From assembly GCF_001690195.1 (NCBI RefSeq), contig NZ_LZGM01000030.1, positions 1 to 35,671 of the forward strand: a stretch of 35,671 bases of DNA, read 5' to 3'. The position numbers and the translations under genes were made by a program. The notes beneath the pieces are model-generated. The model searched no databases, was not told the DNA's origin, and saw nothing but the letters and a program-made list of their open reading frames with translations. Each line of letters opens with the position of its first letter. The first letter of the stretch is position 1. The DNA comes from Gilliamella sp. wkB108. GTDB lineage: Bacteria; Pseudomonadota; Gammaproteobacteria; Enterobacterales; Orbaceae. Below, piece by piece: positions 1 through 10,757 of this stretch.

Positions 1-42
1 ATAATTACTTAATATAATATTATATTATCACTCTATTTAATT

Positions 43-1989
43 TTAAATTTTAGTAATTAAAATTACATCACTACCAGGTATTGGCATTTTAAGTACATGA
101 TTTTTGATTTTACCCCAAACTTGCATTTCACATGCTTTACAATTGAATTTCAATAGTAATTCTTCATTATTTTGAATCAATTTCATTGGCGTGACTCTAG
201 TTTTTACACCTTGAATACCTTTGGCTTGTTTTGGGCATAAATTGAATGCATAACGTAAACAATGCTTAGTAATCATTAGTGGCGTTTCTTCTTTTATTTC
301 ATGGGATTCATAAGCATTTTCAATTAAATCAACACCATGTTGTTTATAAAATTCACGAGCTTTATGATTATATACATTAGCTAAATAACTTAGATGATTT
401 TCTGGATATTTTGCTTTTGGTATTATTTCAGGCTTACGTTTATTTCGGGTGTAGCTAGTTAGCCTTGTTGTCGTTAAATGCTCAATAATGTTACGCCGTA
501 ACTGATTAACTTGACTACTTGGTATAAAATAGACGGTAGACAGATTAACTTTGAATTCAGTTAAATGGTAAATTGTCTGCCCCAGTTTGGCTAAATTTTC
601 TTGAAAAGTTTTTAGTACTTTATCTGGTTGGTTAGCAATTGGAAAATGCCCGGTAAGCTCTAAATTAACACAAATACCCTCTTCACTCTCAGCAACCAAC
701 CGAACACCATTTTTTATGTTGGTTAATTCAAATGTTACACCTATACGGCGATTACTCGACTCTTTTAATAAGTTTTGCTGCCATGAATGATCTAAATTAC
801 GATTGATGACATAAGGTAACTTAATTGATTTAAGAGCTATTGGTATTTCATTGGGGTAAATACGAGATTGATTAATTGAAAGCTTTTCAACTTTATCAGC
901 CCTAAAACCTACAATTTCTCGTTTAATTAAAACATTTAAACCATCACCATTTATCAAAGTATAGTCAGATTTTATATCTATGTATTGGGGAGTAACTTTA
1001 GTAATCTCACCGACTGGTAAACCTATAAATTTAGGTGAATCAAATGCACCAATATCTTGTTTTCGTCCATGAACAAAATAATCAGTACTACCTCGATGAA
1101 ATGTACGATTAGGATCGGGTATAAAAAAGTGTTCTGTTTTACCGCTCGACGCTGGTAATAAATCGGGTGATTCAGCCAAAATAGTATCTAATTTTTGACG
1201 ATAAAAAGCTGTAATATTTTTAACATAATTTAAATCCTTATAACGCCCTTCTATTTTGAATGATCTCACTCCAGCATAGATTAATTCATTCAAATTATTT
1301 GATTGATTATTATCCTTCATTGATAACAGGTGTTTTTCATAAGCAACTATTCGACCTTGATCGTCTTTTAATGTATAAGGTAATCTACATGCTTGCGAAC
1401 AATCCCCTCTATTTGCACTACGGCCAGTTTGAGCATGTGATATATAACATTGACCAGAAAAGGCAACACATAGAGCGCCATGAATGAAGAATTCAATTTT
1501 AGCATCGCTTTGTTGATTAATTTTTGCGACTTCATTTAAGCTAAGTTCACGTGCTAATACAATTTGAGAAAAACCAACATCTGATAAGAATTTTGCTTTT
1601 TCGGGTGTCCGAATATCCATTTGAGTACTAGCATGCAAATCAATAGGAGGAATATCCATATTGAGAATTGCCATGTCTTGAACAATTAATGCATCAATAC
1701 CAGCATCATACAATTGCCAAATTAACTGTCTTGCGCTTTCTAATTCATTATCATGAAGTATTGTATTTAATGTCACATAGATTTTTGCATAATAATGGTG
1801 GGCAAAATCTACTAATTGAGCTATATCACTAACAGAATTGCCAGCGTTGTGTCTAGCGCCAAAATTAGGACCGCCAATATATACAGCATCAGCACCGTGT
1901 AAAATTGCTTGTTTGGCAATCTCTACATTTTTTGCTGGACTGAGTAATTCTAATTGATTATGACAGTGATTTTGATTGAATTGTAGCAT
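43..1989 (-). CDS. rlhA: RlhA, 23S rRNA C2501 hydroxylation protein (peptidase U32 family)
   Basis: The 648-residue protein closely follows E. coli RlhA (YdcP, about 653 aa) from end to end, as I remember it. The N-terminal U32 barrel begins with LELLSPAKN and HGADAVYIGGPNFGARHNAG. The U32 signature lies near residues 168-205 (FFIHGALCVAFSGQCYIS, then SANRGDCSQACR), with cysteines expected to bind an Fe-S cluster. A further cysteine group at the C-terminus (CLRYAFNLCPKQ, CKACEM) is typical of this longer subfamily. The shorter tRNA-modifying TrhP (YegQ, about 450 aa) lacks this extension, so RlhA is preferred. RlhA is known to form 5-hydroxycytidine in 23S rRNA. The gene stands alone, with its own promoter just upstream; the ribosome-binding site is weak. 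Confidence 0.93.
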   Translation of the reverse strand: MLQFNQNHCHNQLELLSPAKNVEIAKQAILHGADAVYIGGPNFGARHNAGNSVSDIAQLVDFAHHYYAKIYVTLNTILHDNELESARQLIWQLYDAGIDALIVQDMAILNMDIPPIDLHASTQMDIRTPEKAKFLSDVGFSQIVLARELSLNEVAKINQQSDAKIEFFIHGALCVAFSGQCYISHAQTGRSANRGDCSQACRLPYTLKDDQGRIVAYEKHLLSMKDNNQSNNLNELIYAGVRSFKIEGRYKDLNYVKNITAFYRQKLDTILAESPDLLPASSGKTEHFFIPDPNRTFHRGSTDYFVHGRKQDIGAFDSPKFIGLPVGEITKVTPQYIDIKSDYTLINGDGLNVLIKREIVGFRADKVEKLSINQSRIYPNEIPIALKSIKLPYVINRNLDHSWQQNLLKESSNRRIGVTFELTNIKNGVRLVAESEEGICVNLELTGHFPIANQPDKVLKTFQENLAKLGQTIYHLTEFKVNLSTVYFIPSSQVNQLRRNIIEHLTTTRLTSYTRNKRKPEIIPKAKYPENHLSYLANVYNHKAREFYKQHGVDLIENAYESHEIKEETPLMITKHCLRYAFNLCPKQAKGIQGVKTRVTPMKLIQNNEELLLKFNCKACEMQVWGKIKNHVLKMPIPGSDVILITKI

Positions 1990-2042
1990 GATAAAATCTC
2001 ACAGAATGGCAGAAATTCTAACTTATTAAGTCGTTGGTGAGC

Positions 2043-2071
2043 GTTATAATGAATTTAATAATATATGTCAA
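2043..2071 (-). promoter_or_regulatory. rlhA promoter
   Basis: Read on the minus strand, TTGACA (2066-2071) and TATAAC (2043-2048) are separated by exactly 17 bp. This is a near-consensus sigma-70 promoter about 45 nt upstream of the rlhA start. The predicted transcript starts near 2036. A palindromic repeat (2076-2104) lies 5 bp upstream of the -35 box. Nothing else is recognisable between that repeat and ffs (2105-2377). Confidence 0.65.
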
Positions 2072-2075
2072 GAAG

Positions 2076-2104
2076 TTTCAGGTTAACTATATGTTTTAAT
2101 ATAA
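2076..2104 (+). repeat. Dispersed palindromic repeat, copy A
   Basis: This 29-bp element starts TTTCAGGTTAACTATA and ends in a short dyad, TATAT-GTTTTA-ATATA. A second copy at 17538-17566 matches at 26 of 29 positions. Two of the three differences fall at paired positions and keep the dyad (TATAT/ATATA here, TATAC/GTATA there). Both copies lie upstream of a gene (rlhA, artP). The spaced GTTAA and GTTT words, 11 bp apart, faintly recall an ArcA-type direct repeat. Its role is unknown. Confidence 0.5.
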
Positions 2105-2377
2105 ACACATCGGTTTTCCTTGATAATTAAGTATATATTTATGTTCTGATAACTCTGCTCAATTATAGTAGATATTTATATAATTTGTTTATCATAAATT
2201 AACATTAGAAAATAAAAAATATATTTTTAAAGTACTAATTATCATATATTCTTCACATTTATAAGCCGATTTTTTATATAACAAGATTCTTTAATCAATC
2301 TGAAACAGTTATTAGATTCAAACACTGTAAATTGAGTATAAAGGATATTTTGAATGATTAGGCTAATTATGATTTTT

Positions 2378-2489
2378 GGAGGAGACCCTATCAGCCACAT
2401 CCCACACACATATTTTTTACTTTGGCTGCTTCTTTCCAGACCTGACCTGATAAATAAAAAAATGTTGCAAGAGGACCCATAGAGCCTCC
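2378..2489 (-). ncRNA. ffs: 4.5S RNA (bacterial signal recognition particle RNA)
   Basis: The minus strand carries the invariant SRP domain IV core, TCAGGTCAGGT then GGAAAGAAGCAGCCAA, nearly identical to E. coli 4.5S RNA. The termini, GGAGGCTCTAT (2479-2489) and ATAGGGTCTCC (2381-2391), pair over 11 consecutive positions counting G-U pairs. About 112 nt matches the usual 114. GGGATGTGGCTGATAGGG near the 3' end also follows the E. coli molecule. The RNA binds Ffh and directs membrane protein insertion. A 96-codon open frame crosses this locus and is spurious. The mature ends are inferred from the pairing and from E. coli. Confidence 0.95.
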
Positions 2490-2503
2490 ATAAAAGAGGT
2501 GGT

Positions 2504-2532
2504 ATTATGCTTGATTCATTGAATTTATACAA
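2504..2532 (-). promoter_or_regulatory. ffs promoter
   Basis: On the minus strand, TTGTAT (2527-2532) and CATAAT (2504-2509) have 17 bp between them. The predicted start is about 7-8 nt before the mature 5' end of 4.5S RNA. That fits a short precursor leader of the kind trimmed by RNase P in E. coli. The C-rich discriminator ACCACC is typical of stable-RNA promoters. Confidence 0.55.
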
Positions 2533-2553
2533 TCATTTTTTTATAAAAATTTT

Positions 2554-2596
2554 AAAAAAATAGCCTTTATTTCGTTATTTAACAAAATAAAGGCTA
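2554..2596 (-). terminator. Rho-independent terminator of the pheST-ihfA operon
   Basis: A perfect 12-bp stem (2561-2572 with 2585-2596, TAGCCTTTATTT arm) encloses a 12-nt loop. On the minus strand it is followed by seven T residues (2554-2560). It lies 32 bp past the ihfA stop codon and closes the long translation operon just before the ffs promoter. Confidence 0.9.
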
Positions 2597-2628
2597 GCGA
2601 ACTGTAACAGTAGAATATAATTGTATAA

Positions 2629-2922
2629 TTATAGAGCTAAATTCTTTTCTACTCGTTCTCTAAATTTGATTCCAGGTCTAAATGTTACAACCCTACGTGC
2701 AGAAATATCTACACTTTCACCTGTTTTTGGATTTCTTCCTGGTCGTGAGTTTTTATCACGAATAGAAAAATTACCAAATCCAGATAATTTTACGGGTTCT
2801 CCTTTTTCTAAAGCTACTCGAATCTCTTCAAAAAAAAGTTCAACAAGTACTTTAGCTTCTTGACGATCAATATTGAATTTTTCGGCAAGACGGTCTGCGA
2901 TATCAGCTTTGGTTAACGTCAT
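2629..2922 (-). CDS. ihfA: Integration host factor subunit alpha
   Basis: The 97-residue protein is a DNABII histone-like DNA-bending subunit. It shows the IHF-alpha hallmarks [19 protein letters not shown], the DNA-intercalating arm [10 protein letters not shown], and [10 protein letters not shown]. The last two resemble E. coli IHF-alpha far more than HU or IHF-beta. IHF works as a heterodimer with IhfB, encoded elsewhere, in site-specific recombination, replication and promoter architecture. It is the last gene of the operon: its ATG lies 5 bp beyond the pheT stop, so translation is probably coupled. A strong terminator follows. Confidence 0.97.
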   Translation of the reverse strand: MTLTKADIADRLAEKFNIDRQEAKVLVELFFEEIRVALEKGEPVKLSGFGNFSIRDKNSRPGRNPKTGESVDISARRVVTFRPGIKFRERVEKNLAL

Positions 2923-2927
2923 ATTTA

Positions 2928-5315
2928 TTATTCTCTTAAAAGGGCTTTAAAACGATCTTGTAAGGCAACGACACATTTGCTTACAATCTTTGTAATTTCT
3001 TCTTCTTCAAGTGTACGTGATTTATCTTGTAAAATCAAACTGATAGCAAGACTCTTTTGATCTTCTTTGATGTTATCACCTTGATATACATCAAATAGAT
3101 TTACTTTAATAAGTTGCTCACCACCAGCTTCTTTACACACAGAAATGATATCTGCTGCAGGAATTGTATTTTGAATAACAATAGCGATATCACGCTTATT
3201 AGACGGATATTTCGATAGATCCTGAGCAACAGGTATCTTTTTATCACTAATTTTAGCTAAATTTATTTCAAAAACAAGCGTTTTACTATTTAAAGATAAT
3301 TTTTTTTCAATTTCTGGATGTAATACACCAAAATGGCCAATTAGCTCATCGTCAATAAATAATGCAGCACTTTGTCCAGGATGTAAAGCTGGTTGATTTG
3401 ATTTTCTATATTGAACCTTATCAGTGCAACCTAAAAGTGAAAAAATAGATTCAATATCGCCTTTCAAATCATAAAAATCAACATGTTGTTTAGGAAGATT
3501 CCAATGGTCTTCGTACAAACTTCCCGTTACCACGCCTGCTAACATTAATTCTTGGAGTACACCAAATTCAGATTTTTCATCTGGTATAAAACGTAAACCT
3601 GTTTCAAATAATCGAATTCGTGATTGCTGTCGGTTTTGATTATAGACAACTGCATCCAATAAACCAGACCATAATGAAACACGCATTACTGACATTTCAC
3701 TTGAAATTGGATTTGGTAAGTTTATTTGTTGTTGCTCTGGATGTAGAACTTTTTGAATTTTAGGATCAACAAAACTATATGTCACAGCTTCTTGATAACC
3801 TTGATCTACTAGCAAGTCTTTTACTCTACGTAATGAAAGTTTACCTTCTGGTTTTGGTTTCATTATTGATTCAATTTTCATGTTGGCATTTGGGATATTG
3901 TTATAACCAAATATACGTGCAACTTCTTCAACTAAATCTTCTTCAATTTGTAAGTCAAAACGCCAACTTGGTGCTTTGACCTGCCAAATATTATCCTTAT
4001 ATTTAACCTCACAGCCAAGTCTTTCTAAAATATCCGTGATTTTTTGTGTATCAATTTCGCAACCAATAATACGATCTATTTTGGCTCGACGTAGTAAAAT
4101 TGTCGCTGGTATAGGTAATTCATTTTGATTTGTTATATCTATAATTGGACCTACTTCACCACCACAAATATCAATTAATAACTGTGTCGCTCTTTCCATC
4201 GCTGTATGCTGTAATGCAGGATCGACTCCACGTTCATAACGATGTGAAGCTTCCGTATGCAAACCATATTCACGAGCTTTACCTGTAATTGCTAATGGTG
4301 CAAAAAAAGCAGATTCAAGGAATATATCTTTGGTTGATGATGTCACCCCTGATTTATCACCACCCATGATACCAGCCAAAGCTAATACTTTTTGATGATC
4401 AGCAATAACTAATGTCATTTCTTTTAAGTTAACTTCATTACCATTAAGTAAAACGAGTTTTTCATCTTTATTAGCATAACGTACAATAAGCCCCTTCTCA
4501 ATTTGAGACAAATCAAAGGCATGCATTGGATGACCAAGTTCTAATAAAATATAATTAGTAATATCAACAACAGCATCAATAGAGCGTATTCCACCCCGAC
4601 GTAGCTTTTCTTTCATCCAAAACGGTGTTGTTGCATTAACATTTATATTTTTGATTACTCGTCCAAGATAACGAGGGGTAGCTTGAGGTTCATCTACTTG
4701 TACAGAGATAGTATCAGAAATAGTTGCTGGTACTTTGTTCACATTCAATTGATACATAGGGATATTATTAACAGCTGATATATCTCTAGCTACACCAATT
4801 ATCCCAAAGCAGTCTGCACGATTAGGGGTTACACTGATATCTATCATGACATCATCAAGTTTTAAGTATTGTCGAATATCTTGTCCTATTGGTGCATCTT
4901 CTGGTAATTCAATAATACCATTATGATCATCAGAAATACCCAATTCTGAATATGAACAAAGCATTCCTTCCGAAGGTTCTCCTCGAAGTTTCGCAGCTTT
5001 AATTTTAAAATCACCCGGTAATACTGCCCCGACAGTCGCACAAGCCACCATTAATCCTTGACGGCAATTTGGCGCACCACAAACAACATTTAATAACTCA
5101 GTTTCACCGATATCTACTTTCGTTACACGTAATTTATCGGCATTAGGATGTTGCATGCACTCGACAACTTTACCAACAACAACTCCCGTAAAATCACCTG
5201 CAACTTTTTCGATTTCATCGACTTCTAATCCAGCCATAGTTAATTGATCGGCTAACATTTCACTACTAATTTCTGGATTGATCCATTCACGTAGCCAGTT
5301 TTCACTAAATTTCAT
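2928..5315 (-). CDS. pheT: Phenylalanyl-tRNA synthetase beta subunit
   Basis: At 795 residues this equals the E. coli PheT length. The EMAP-type tRNA-binding domain lies near residues 40-150 ([27 protein letters not shown]). It is followed by the B3/B4 editing region ([17 protein letters not shown], residues about 250-270), the B5 region, the catalytic-like core and a C-terminal FDX-ACB domain ([15 protein letters not shown] onward) that grips the tRNA anticodon stem. The enzyme is an (alpha beta)2 tetramer that charges tRNA-Phe and clears misacylated Tyr-tRNA-Phe. A GGAGA site precedes the ATG. pheS lies 15 bp upstream and ihfA 5 bp downstream. Confidence 0.98.
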   Translation of the reverse strand: MKFSENWLREWINPEISSEMLADQLTMAGLEVDEIEKVAGDFTGVVVGKVVECMQHPNADKLRVTKVDIGETELLNVVCGAPNCRQGLMVACATVGAVLPGDFKIKAAKLRGEPSEGMLCSYSELGISDDHNGIIELPEDAPIGQDIRQYLKLDDVMIDISVTPNRADCFGIIGVARDISAVNNIPMYQLNVNKVPATISDTISVQVDEPQATPRYLGRVIKNINVNATTPFWMKEKLRRGGIRSIDAVVDITNYILLELGHPMHAFDLSQIEKGLIVRYANKDEKLVLLNGNEVNLKEMTLVIADHQKVLALAGIMGGDKSGVTSSTKDIFLESAFFAPLAITGKAREYGLHTEASHRYERGVDPALQHTAMERATQLLIDICGGEVGPIIDITNQNELPIPATILLRRAKIDRIIGCEIDTQKITDILERLGCEVKYKDNIWQVKAPSWRFDLQIEEDLVEEVARIFGYNNIPNANMKIESIMKPKPEGKLSLRRVKDLLVDQGYQEAVTYSFVDPKIQKVLHPEQQQINLPNPISSEMSVMRVSLWSGLLDAVVYNQNRQQSRIRLFETGLRFIPDEKSEFGVLQELMLAGVVTGSLYEDHWNLPKQHVDFYDLKGDIESIFSLLGCTDKVQYRKSNQPALHPGQSAALFIDDELIGHFGVLHPEIEKKLSLNSKTLVFEINLAKISDKKIPVAQDLSKYPSNKRDIAIVIQNTIPAADIISVCKEAGGEQLIKVNLFDVYQGDNIKEDQKSLAISLILQDKSRTLEEEEITKIVSKCVVALQDRFKALLRE

Positions 5316-5330
5316 GTTTGATCTCCAGAA

Positions 5331-6442
<1,112 letters not shown>

Positions 6443-6493
6443 CTAGGTTCATAATCAATTTACTCTTTTAATCAATATCAAGTTTAAAATGAT

Positions 6494-6517
6494 AAAAGCC
6501 GAGATAACTCGGCTCTT
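6494..6517 (-). terminator. Terminator downstream of rplT
   Basis: GCCGAG (6498-6503), ATAA and CTCGGC (6508-6513) form a GC-rich hairpin. On the minus strand it is followed by TTTTATC. It lies 10-30 bp beyond the rplT stop and before the pheM leader, separating the ribosomal-protein part from pheST. The short T run suggests partial readthrough. Confidence 0.75.
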
Positions 6518-6526
6518 ATAAAGATA

Positions 6527-6883
<357 letters not shown>

Positions 6884-6912
6884 CTATATCCTCTAAAAAA
6901 TTAATTAATAAC

Positions 6913-7110
6913 TTAAGCGTATGGAACACACGCAGTAACTAAACCTAAATCCCCTTTTGACACAGTAGTCAAACCACGTAAATGACGTTTACGTTTAGTT
7001 GATTTTTTAGTTAGGATATGACTCTTGTTAGCTTGCTTATGCTTAAAGCCACCAGAAGCTGTTTTTTTAAAGCGCTTAGCTGCGCCTCTTACAGTTTTAA
7101 TTTTAGGCAT
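6913..7110 (-). CDS. rpmI: 50S ribosomal protein L35
   Basis: The 65-residue protein begins [17 protein letters not shown] and ends [16 protein letters not shown], closely matching E. coli L35 in length and sequence. An upstream in-frame GTG would add five residues (MEINK). The ATG at 7110 is chosen because the family N-terminus is invariably MPK. The gene lies between infC (85 bp upstream) and rplT. The infC-rpmI gap is where L20 translational control would act, but I could not confirm the pseudoknot by eye. Confidence 0.98.
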   Translation of the reverse strand: MPKIKTVRGAAKRFKKTASGGFKHKQANKSHILTKKSTKRKRHLRGLTTVSKGDLGLVTACVPYA

Positions 7111-7195
7111 TTTATTAATTTCCACTTCGCATTGTTAATGACAATAAAATAATGGTGTAATCTTTAATGAAATTAAAAATTAGCTTGTAAAACCA

Positions 7196-7735
7196 TTATT
7201 TTTTCTTCGGCGCAAGCACCATGATCATTTGACGACCTTCGATCTTAGTTGGATAAGATTCAATGATTGCCAAATCAGCTAAGTCTTCCTTAATACGATC
7301 AAGCATTTCAGTACCTAACTGCTGGTGAGCCATTTCACGTCCACGAAATCGCAACGTAACTTTGGCTTTATCGCCATCTTCAAGAAAGCGAATCAGGCTG
7401 CGAAGTTTTACCTGATAGTCACCTTCATCTGTACCAGGTCGGAATTTAATTTCCTTAACCTGAACAACCTTTTGTTTCTTCTTTTGTTCTTTTGTTGCTT
7501 TACTTTTTTCATAGAGGAACTTGCCATAATCCATAATTCGACAAACAGGTGGCTCTGCATTAGGGCTTATTTCAACTAAATCTAAAGTCGCTTCTTCAGC
7601 TTGTTTTATAGCTTCATCTAAACTGACAATACCAAGCTGTTCTCCATCGACACCGGTTAATCTCACTTCACGAGCTGTAATTTCATCATTGATCTTATGC
7701 GCACGAGTTGACTGAATTCGTTTACTGACTTTAAT
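7196..7735 (-). CDS. infC: Translation initiation factor IF-3 (AUU start codon)
   Basis: The family N-terminus ([18 protein letters not shown], aligned with E. coli KGGKRVQTARPNRINGEI) is reached only if translation starts at the ATT codon at 7735-7733. That codon has a strong GGAGG (7744-7748) eight bases upstream. The first ordinary start codon, a GTG at 7666, would remove 23 conserved residues. The resulting 179-residue protein has the usual N domain, a lysine-rich linker ([13 protein letters not shown]) and a C domain ([31 protein letters not shown]). IF-3 dissociates ribosomes and discriminates against non-standard start codons, so an AUU start gives autoregulation, as known in E. coli. 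Confidence 0.97.
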   Translation of the reverse strand: MKVSKRIQSTRAHKINDEITAREVRLTGVDGEQLGIVSLDEAIKQAEEATLDLVEISPNAEPPVCRIMDYGKFLYEKSKATKEQKKKQKVVQVKEIKFRPGTDEGDYQVKLRSLIRFLEDGDKAKVTLRFRGREMAHQQLGTEMLDRIKEDLADLAIIESYPTKIEGRQMIMVLAPKKK

Positions 7736-7763
7736 ATCTTATTCCTCCAAATTAATTTAATAA

Positions 7764-9689
7764 TTAATCCATTTGTTCAAGCGAACGACTATGAATTTCA
7801 TTAAGCAACAATTCTATAACATGTTTTACTTCAAAGCTACCAAGATCTTTACCTTGACGAGTTCGAACTGAAATCGTACCTGATTCCATCTCTTTATCCC
7901 CGCAGACAAACATATAAGGTACACGTTTTAGAGTATGTTCGCGGATTTTAAACCCAATTTTCTCATTTCTCAAGTCTGCTTTTGCTCTAATTCCTACTTT
8001 TTGTAATTGTTCGGTCAATTGTTTTGCATATTGAGCTTGATTATCGGTAATATTCATAACAACAACTTGTAATGGAGCAAGCCAAGTAGGAAAGAATCCT
8101 GCACAGTTTTCTGTCAAAATTCCCATAAAGCGTTCCATTGAACCTAAAATTGCTCTGTGAATCATTACTGGTATGTGGCGTTCATTATTTTCACCAACAT
8201 AAGTTGCGTCTAAACGCTCAGGTAACATGAAGTCAAGTTGTACTGTACCACATTGCCATGCTCGACCTAAGCAATCATATAATGTGAACTCAATTTTTGG
8301 ACCATAAAAAGCCCCTTCGCCTGGTAAATACTCAAATTCAATACCATTCTCAGTTAAGCATTCAGCTAGATCTTTTTCAGCTAGATCCCAAGTTTCATCT
8401 TTACCGATTCGTTTTTCTGGGCGAGTTGATAGTTTGACAGTAATATCCGTAAAACCGAAAGTACTATAAATGTCATAAACCATTTTTATACAGCCATTAA
8501 CTTCACTGCGGATTTGACTTTCAGTACAAAATATATGAGCATCATCTTGAGTGAAACCACGTACTCGCATTAAACCATGTAAAGAACCAGAAGGTTCATT
8601 TCGATGGCAACTACCAAATTCAGCCATACGTAATGGCAAATCACGATATGATTTTAACCCTTGATTGAAAATCTGCACATGTCCTGGACAGTTCATTGGT
8701 TTGATACAATATTCACGATTTTCTGATGAGGTGACAAACATTAATTCTTTATAGTTACCCCAATGACCTGTTTTTTCCCATAGTACACGATCCATCATAA
8801 ATGGACCTTTAACTTCTTGGTAATCGTATTCTTTTAGTTTTGTTCGAACAAATACTTCAAGCTCGCGGAAAATAATCCAACCATCGTTATGCCAAAATAC
8901 CATACCAGGTGCTTCTTCCTGCATATGATACAGATCAAGTTGTTTACCTATTTTACGATGATCTCGCTTTGCTGCTTCTTCTAAAAGTTGTAAATAACTG
9001 TCGAGTTGCTTTTTATCAGCCCAAGCTGTGCCATAAATACGCTGTAACATTTTATTATCACTGTTACCTCGCCAATAAGCACCGGCAACTTTTTGTAATT
9101 TGAAGTGATGACAAAAACGCATATTAGGGACATGAGGTCCTCGACACATATCAATATATTCTTCATGATGATAAAGTGCTGGTTTTGAATCTTTTGGAAT
9201 ATTTTCATCTAATATAGCAATTTTATAGGGTTCTCGACGATCCCAAAAGACTTCTCTTGCTCGTTCCCAGCTGACTACTTCTTTTTTTACTTCATAATCT
9301 TTTTTAGCTAGTTCATGCATCCGTTTTTCTAATGCATCAATATCTTCCTGAGTTAAAGAGTGATCTAAATCAACATCATAATAAAAGCCGTTTTCAATTG
9401 TAGGTCCAATTGCCATTTGAGTATTTGGCCATAATTGCTTGATAGCATGACCCAATAAGTGAGCGCATGAATGGCGAATAATTTCAAGTCCATCATCATC
9501 TTTAGATGTAATAATAGCAAGCGTTGCATCTTGATCAATTACATCACAAGCATCTTTACGTTCACCATTTACACGACCTGCAATACAAGCTTTAGCAAGA
9601 CCCGCACCAATATTTTGAGCAACTTCTAATACAGTAACTGGTTTATCAAATTGACGTTGACTTCCGTCAGGAAGAGTAATAATTGGCAT
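7764..9689 (-). CDS. thrS: Threonyl-tRNA synthetase
   Basis: The 641-residue protein matches E. coli ThrS (642). It has an N-terminal TGS domain ([20 protein letters not shown]) and an editing domain with the [10 protein letters not shown] zinc-type motif near residue 73. In the class II core, [10 protein letters not shown] supplies a zinc-binding cysteine and [14 protein letters not shown] and [11 protein letters not shown] follow. The anticodon-binding domain starts near residue 535. ThrS charges tRNA-Thr and in E. coli represses its own mRNA. It is the first gene of the operon, 28 bp upstream of infC. The ATG is preceded by AAGGA, and the leader carries the operator hairpin described separately. 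Confidence 0.99.
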   Translation of the reverse strand: MPIITLPDGSQRQFDKPVTVLEVAQNIGAGLAKACIAGRVNGERKDACDVIDQDATLAIITSKDDDGLEIIRHSCAHLLGHAIKQLWPNTQMAIGPTIENGFYYDVDLDHSLTQEDIDALEKRMHELAKKDYEVKKEVVSWERAREVFWDRREPYKIAILDENIPKDSKPALYHHEEYIDMCRGPHVPNMRFCHHFKLQKVAGAYWRGNSDNKMLQRIYGTAWADKKQLDSYLQLLEEAAKRDHRKIGKQLDLYHMQEEAPGMVFWHNDGWIIFRELEVFVRTKLKEYDYQEVKGPFMMDRVLWEKTGHWGNYKELMFVTSSENREYCIKPMNCPGHVQIFNQGLKSYRDLPLRMAEFGSCHRNEPSGSLHGLMRVRGFTQDDAHIFCTESQIRSEVNGCIKMVYDIYSTFGFTDITVKLSTRPEKRIGKDETWDLAEKDLAECLTENGIEFEYLPGEGAFYGPKIEFTLYDCLGRAWQCGTVQLDFMLPERLDATYVGENNERHIPVMIHRAILGSMERFMGILTENCAGFFPTWLAPLQVVVMNITDNQAQYAKQLTEQLQKVGIRAKADLRNEKIGFKIREHTLKRVPYMFVCGDKEMESGTISVRTRQGKDLGSFEVKHVIELLLNEIHSRSLEQMD

Positions 9690-9709
9690 AATAAATCCTT
9701 ATAACAGTG

Positions 9710-9730
9710 GTGCGCCACACGAAAGCGCAC
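9710..9730 (-). promoter_or_regulatory. thrS translational operator (tRNA-Thr anticodon-arm mimic)
   Basis: On the minus strand GTGCGC-TTTCGTGTG-GCGCAC forms a hairpin. Counting the closing U-G pair gives a 7-bp stem and a 7-nt loop, UUCGUGU. Loop positions 3-5 are CGU, a threonine anticodon, preceded by U as at tRNA position 33. It lies about 20 nt upstream of the thrS ATG and next to the ribosome site (AAGGA). In E. coli, ThrS binds such a mimic to block ribosome binding. The structure is read directly; the function is inferred. Confidence 0.75.
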
Positions 9731-9757
9731 ATGCATACATAATAAAATAGACGGCGT

Positions 9758-9786
9758 ATATTACCATTTATCCTAACTATTTAAAA
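9758..9786 (-). promoter_or_regulatory. Possible thrS promoter
   Basis: On the minus strand TTTTAA (9781-9786), 17 bp, then TAATAT (9758-9763), preceded by TGG as an extended -10. The -35 box is weak. Transcription from here would give a leader of about 60 nt containing the operator hairpin. Confidence 0.35.
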
Positions 9787-9934
9787 TAGGACTCATTGTT
9801 TTTGTAGTCGATTTTATCCATAATATTCAAAATATAGACTTAAATCGTTAATTGAAAAATAATTTGTTATATATACTTTCGTTATGTTTTAACATATAGT
9901 AAAACGTTATATTTTTAAGGAGGAAAATCAAATA

Positions 9935-10681
9935 ATGAAGAATTTTATTACAAAATATGTTTTTACATTAATATCTTTTTTAATCTTGACGTTAACAGGA
10001 TGTCAATCAGCACACCAATCAACACTCCAAAGTGATAAAGTGTCTTCTGCATCTGGTTCATCTTTAGGAACTCAATGGGGAGACGGCATCGAGTCTCACG
10101 TTCAAAGTGTTAGTTTAGAACGAGTTAGTTCAAATCCGACTGATATTATTACAATAGAATATTCTGCCCATCCATATAAAGGAAAAGCTATTTCTGAAAT
10201 CATGTTGAATCAGGGACAAATAGGAATGGCAATTCTTGATGATCACAATCATAAATTATCATTAATCAAACAACAAAACAGTGATGTTAAGTTACAAGGT
10301 AACATTGGTCAAAGCTACCAACTGTACTACCATAACTACTCTAATAAAACGTTTGAAGTCATAGCTACAGTTGATGGTTTAGATGTCATTAATGGTAAAG
10401 CGGGTTCTTTGTCCAACAACGGTTACATATTAAATCCATATGATACCCTACTGATTAAAGGATTTCGTAAAAGTAATAGTGAAGTAGCGAGTTTTACTTT
10501 CTCTAATAGCGCTAATGCATACGCAAATCATACAGATGAAGGTTCGCCAAATAACATCGGTGTAATAGGTACTGCCATATTCCAATTAAAGGATAATAGT
10601 TTTCATCGTCAACAAATAAAACCTAATGCTTTTCCAGCTGACAATACGAATAATTCCTACGCAAAACCACCGACATATTAA
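9935..10681 (+). CDS. Putative lipoprotein of unknown function
   Basis: The 248-residue protein has a hydrophobic signal segment ending in the lipobox LTGC (residues 20-23), so it should be lipid-anchored at Cys23. A serine-rich linker (about 24-45) follows. The mature part is rich in beta-forming sequence, with no catalytic motif I recognise. It starts after a very strong ribosome site (AAGGAGG) and is followed by its own terminator, so it is probably a well-expressed single-gene unit. It diverges from thrS and converges on recO. I cannot assign a family; an envelope structural or adhesin-accessory role is possible but unsupported. Confidence 0.75.
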   Translation: MKNFITKYVFTLISFLILTLTGCQSAHQSTLQSDKVSSASGSSLGTQWGDGIESHVQSVSLERVSSNPTDIITIEYSAHPYKGKAISEIMLNQGQIGMAILDDHNHKLSLIKQQNSDVKLQGNIGQSYQLYYHNYSNKTFEVIATVDGLDVINGKAGSLSNNGYILNPYDTLLIKGFRKSNSEVASFTFSNSANAYANHTDEGSPNNIGVIGTAIFQLKDNSFHRQQIKPNAFPADNTNNSYAKPPTY

Positions 10682-10698
10682 TTCATAATTGATCTACT

Positions 10699-10726
10699 CT
10701 CCGTCAATATTGTGGCGGAGCATTTT
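10699..10726 (+). terminator. Terminator between the lipoprotein gene and recO
   Basis: CTCCGTCA (10699-10706), loop ATATTG and TGGCGGAG (10713-10720) form an 8-bp stem with one G-U pair, followed by CATTTTC. It lies 18 bp beyond the lipoprotein stop, between two convergent genes. Confidence 0.7.
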
Positions 10727-10757
10727 CAATCTACCAATAAAAGATTTATGGGTAATA

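Noticed and set aside
1260-1487. Plus-strand open frames inside rlhA, pheT, thrS, yjcE, the OLD-family gene and other genes
   Set aside because: They lie opposite or out of frame with clearly conserved genes, have poor starts, and encode low-complexity translations of AT-rich antisense DNA.
2242-2532. A 96-codon minus-strand open frame
   Set aside because: It runs straight across the 4.5S RNA gene, whose core sequence and terminal pairing are unmistakable; the frame has no ribosome site or family similarity.
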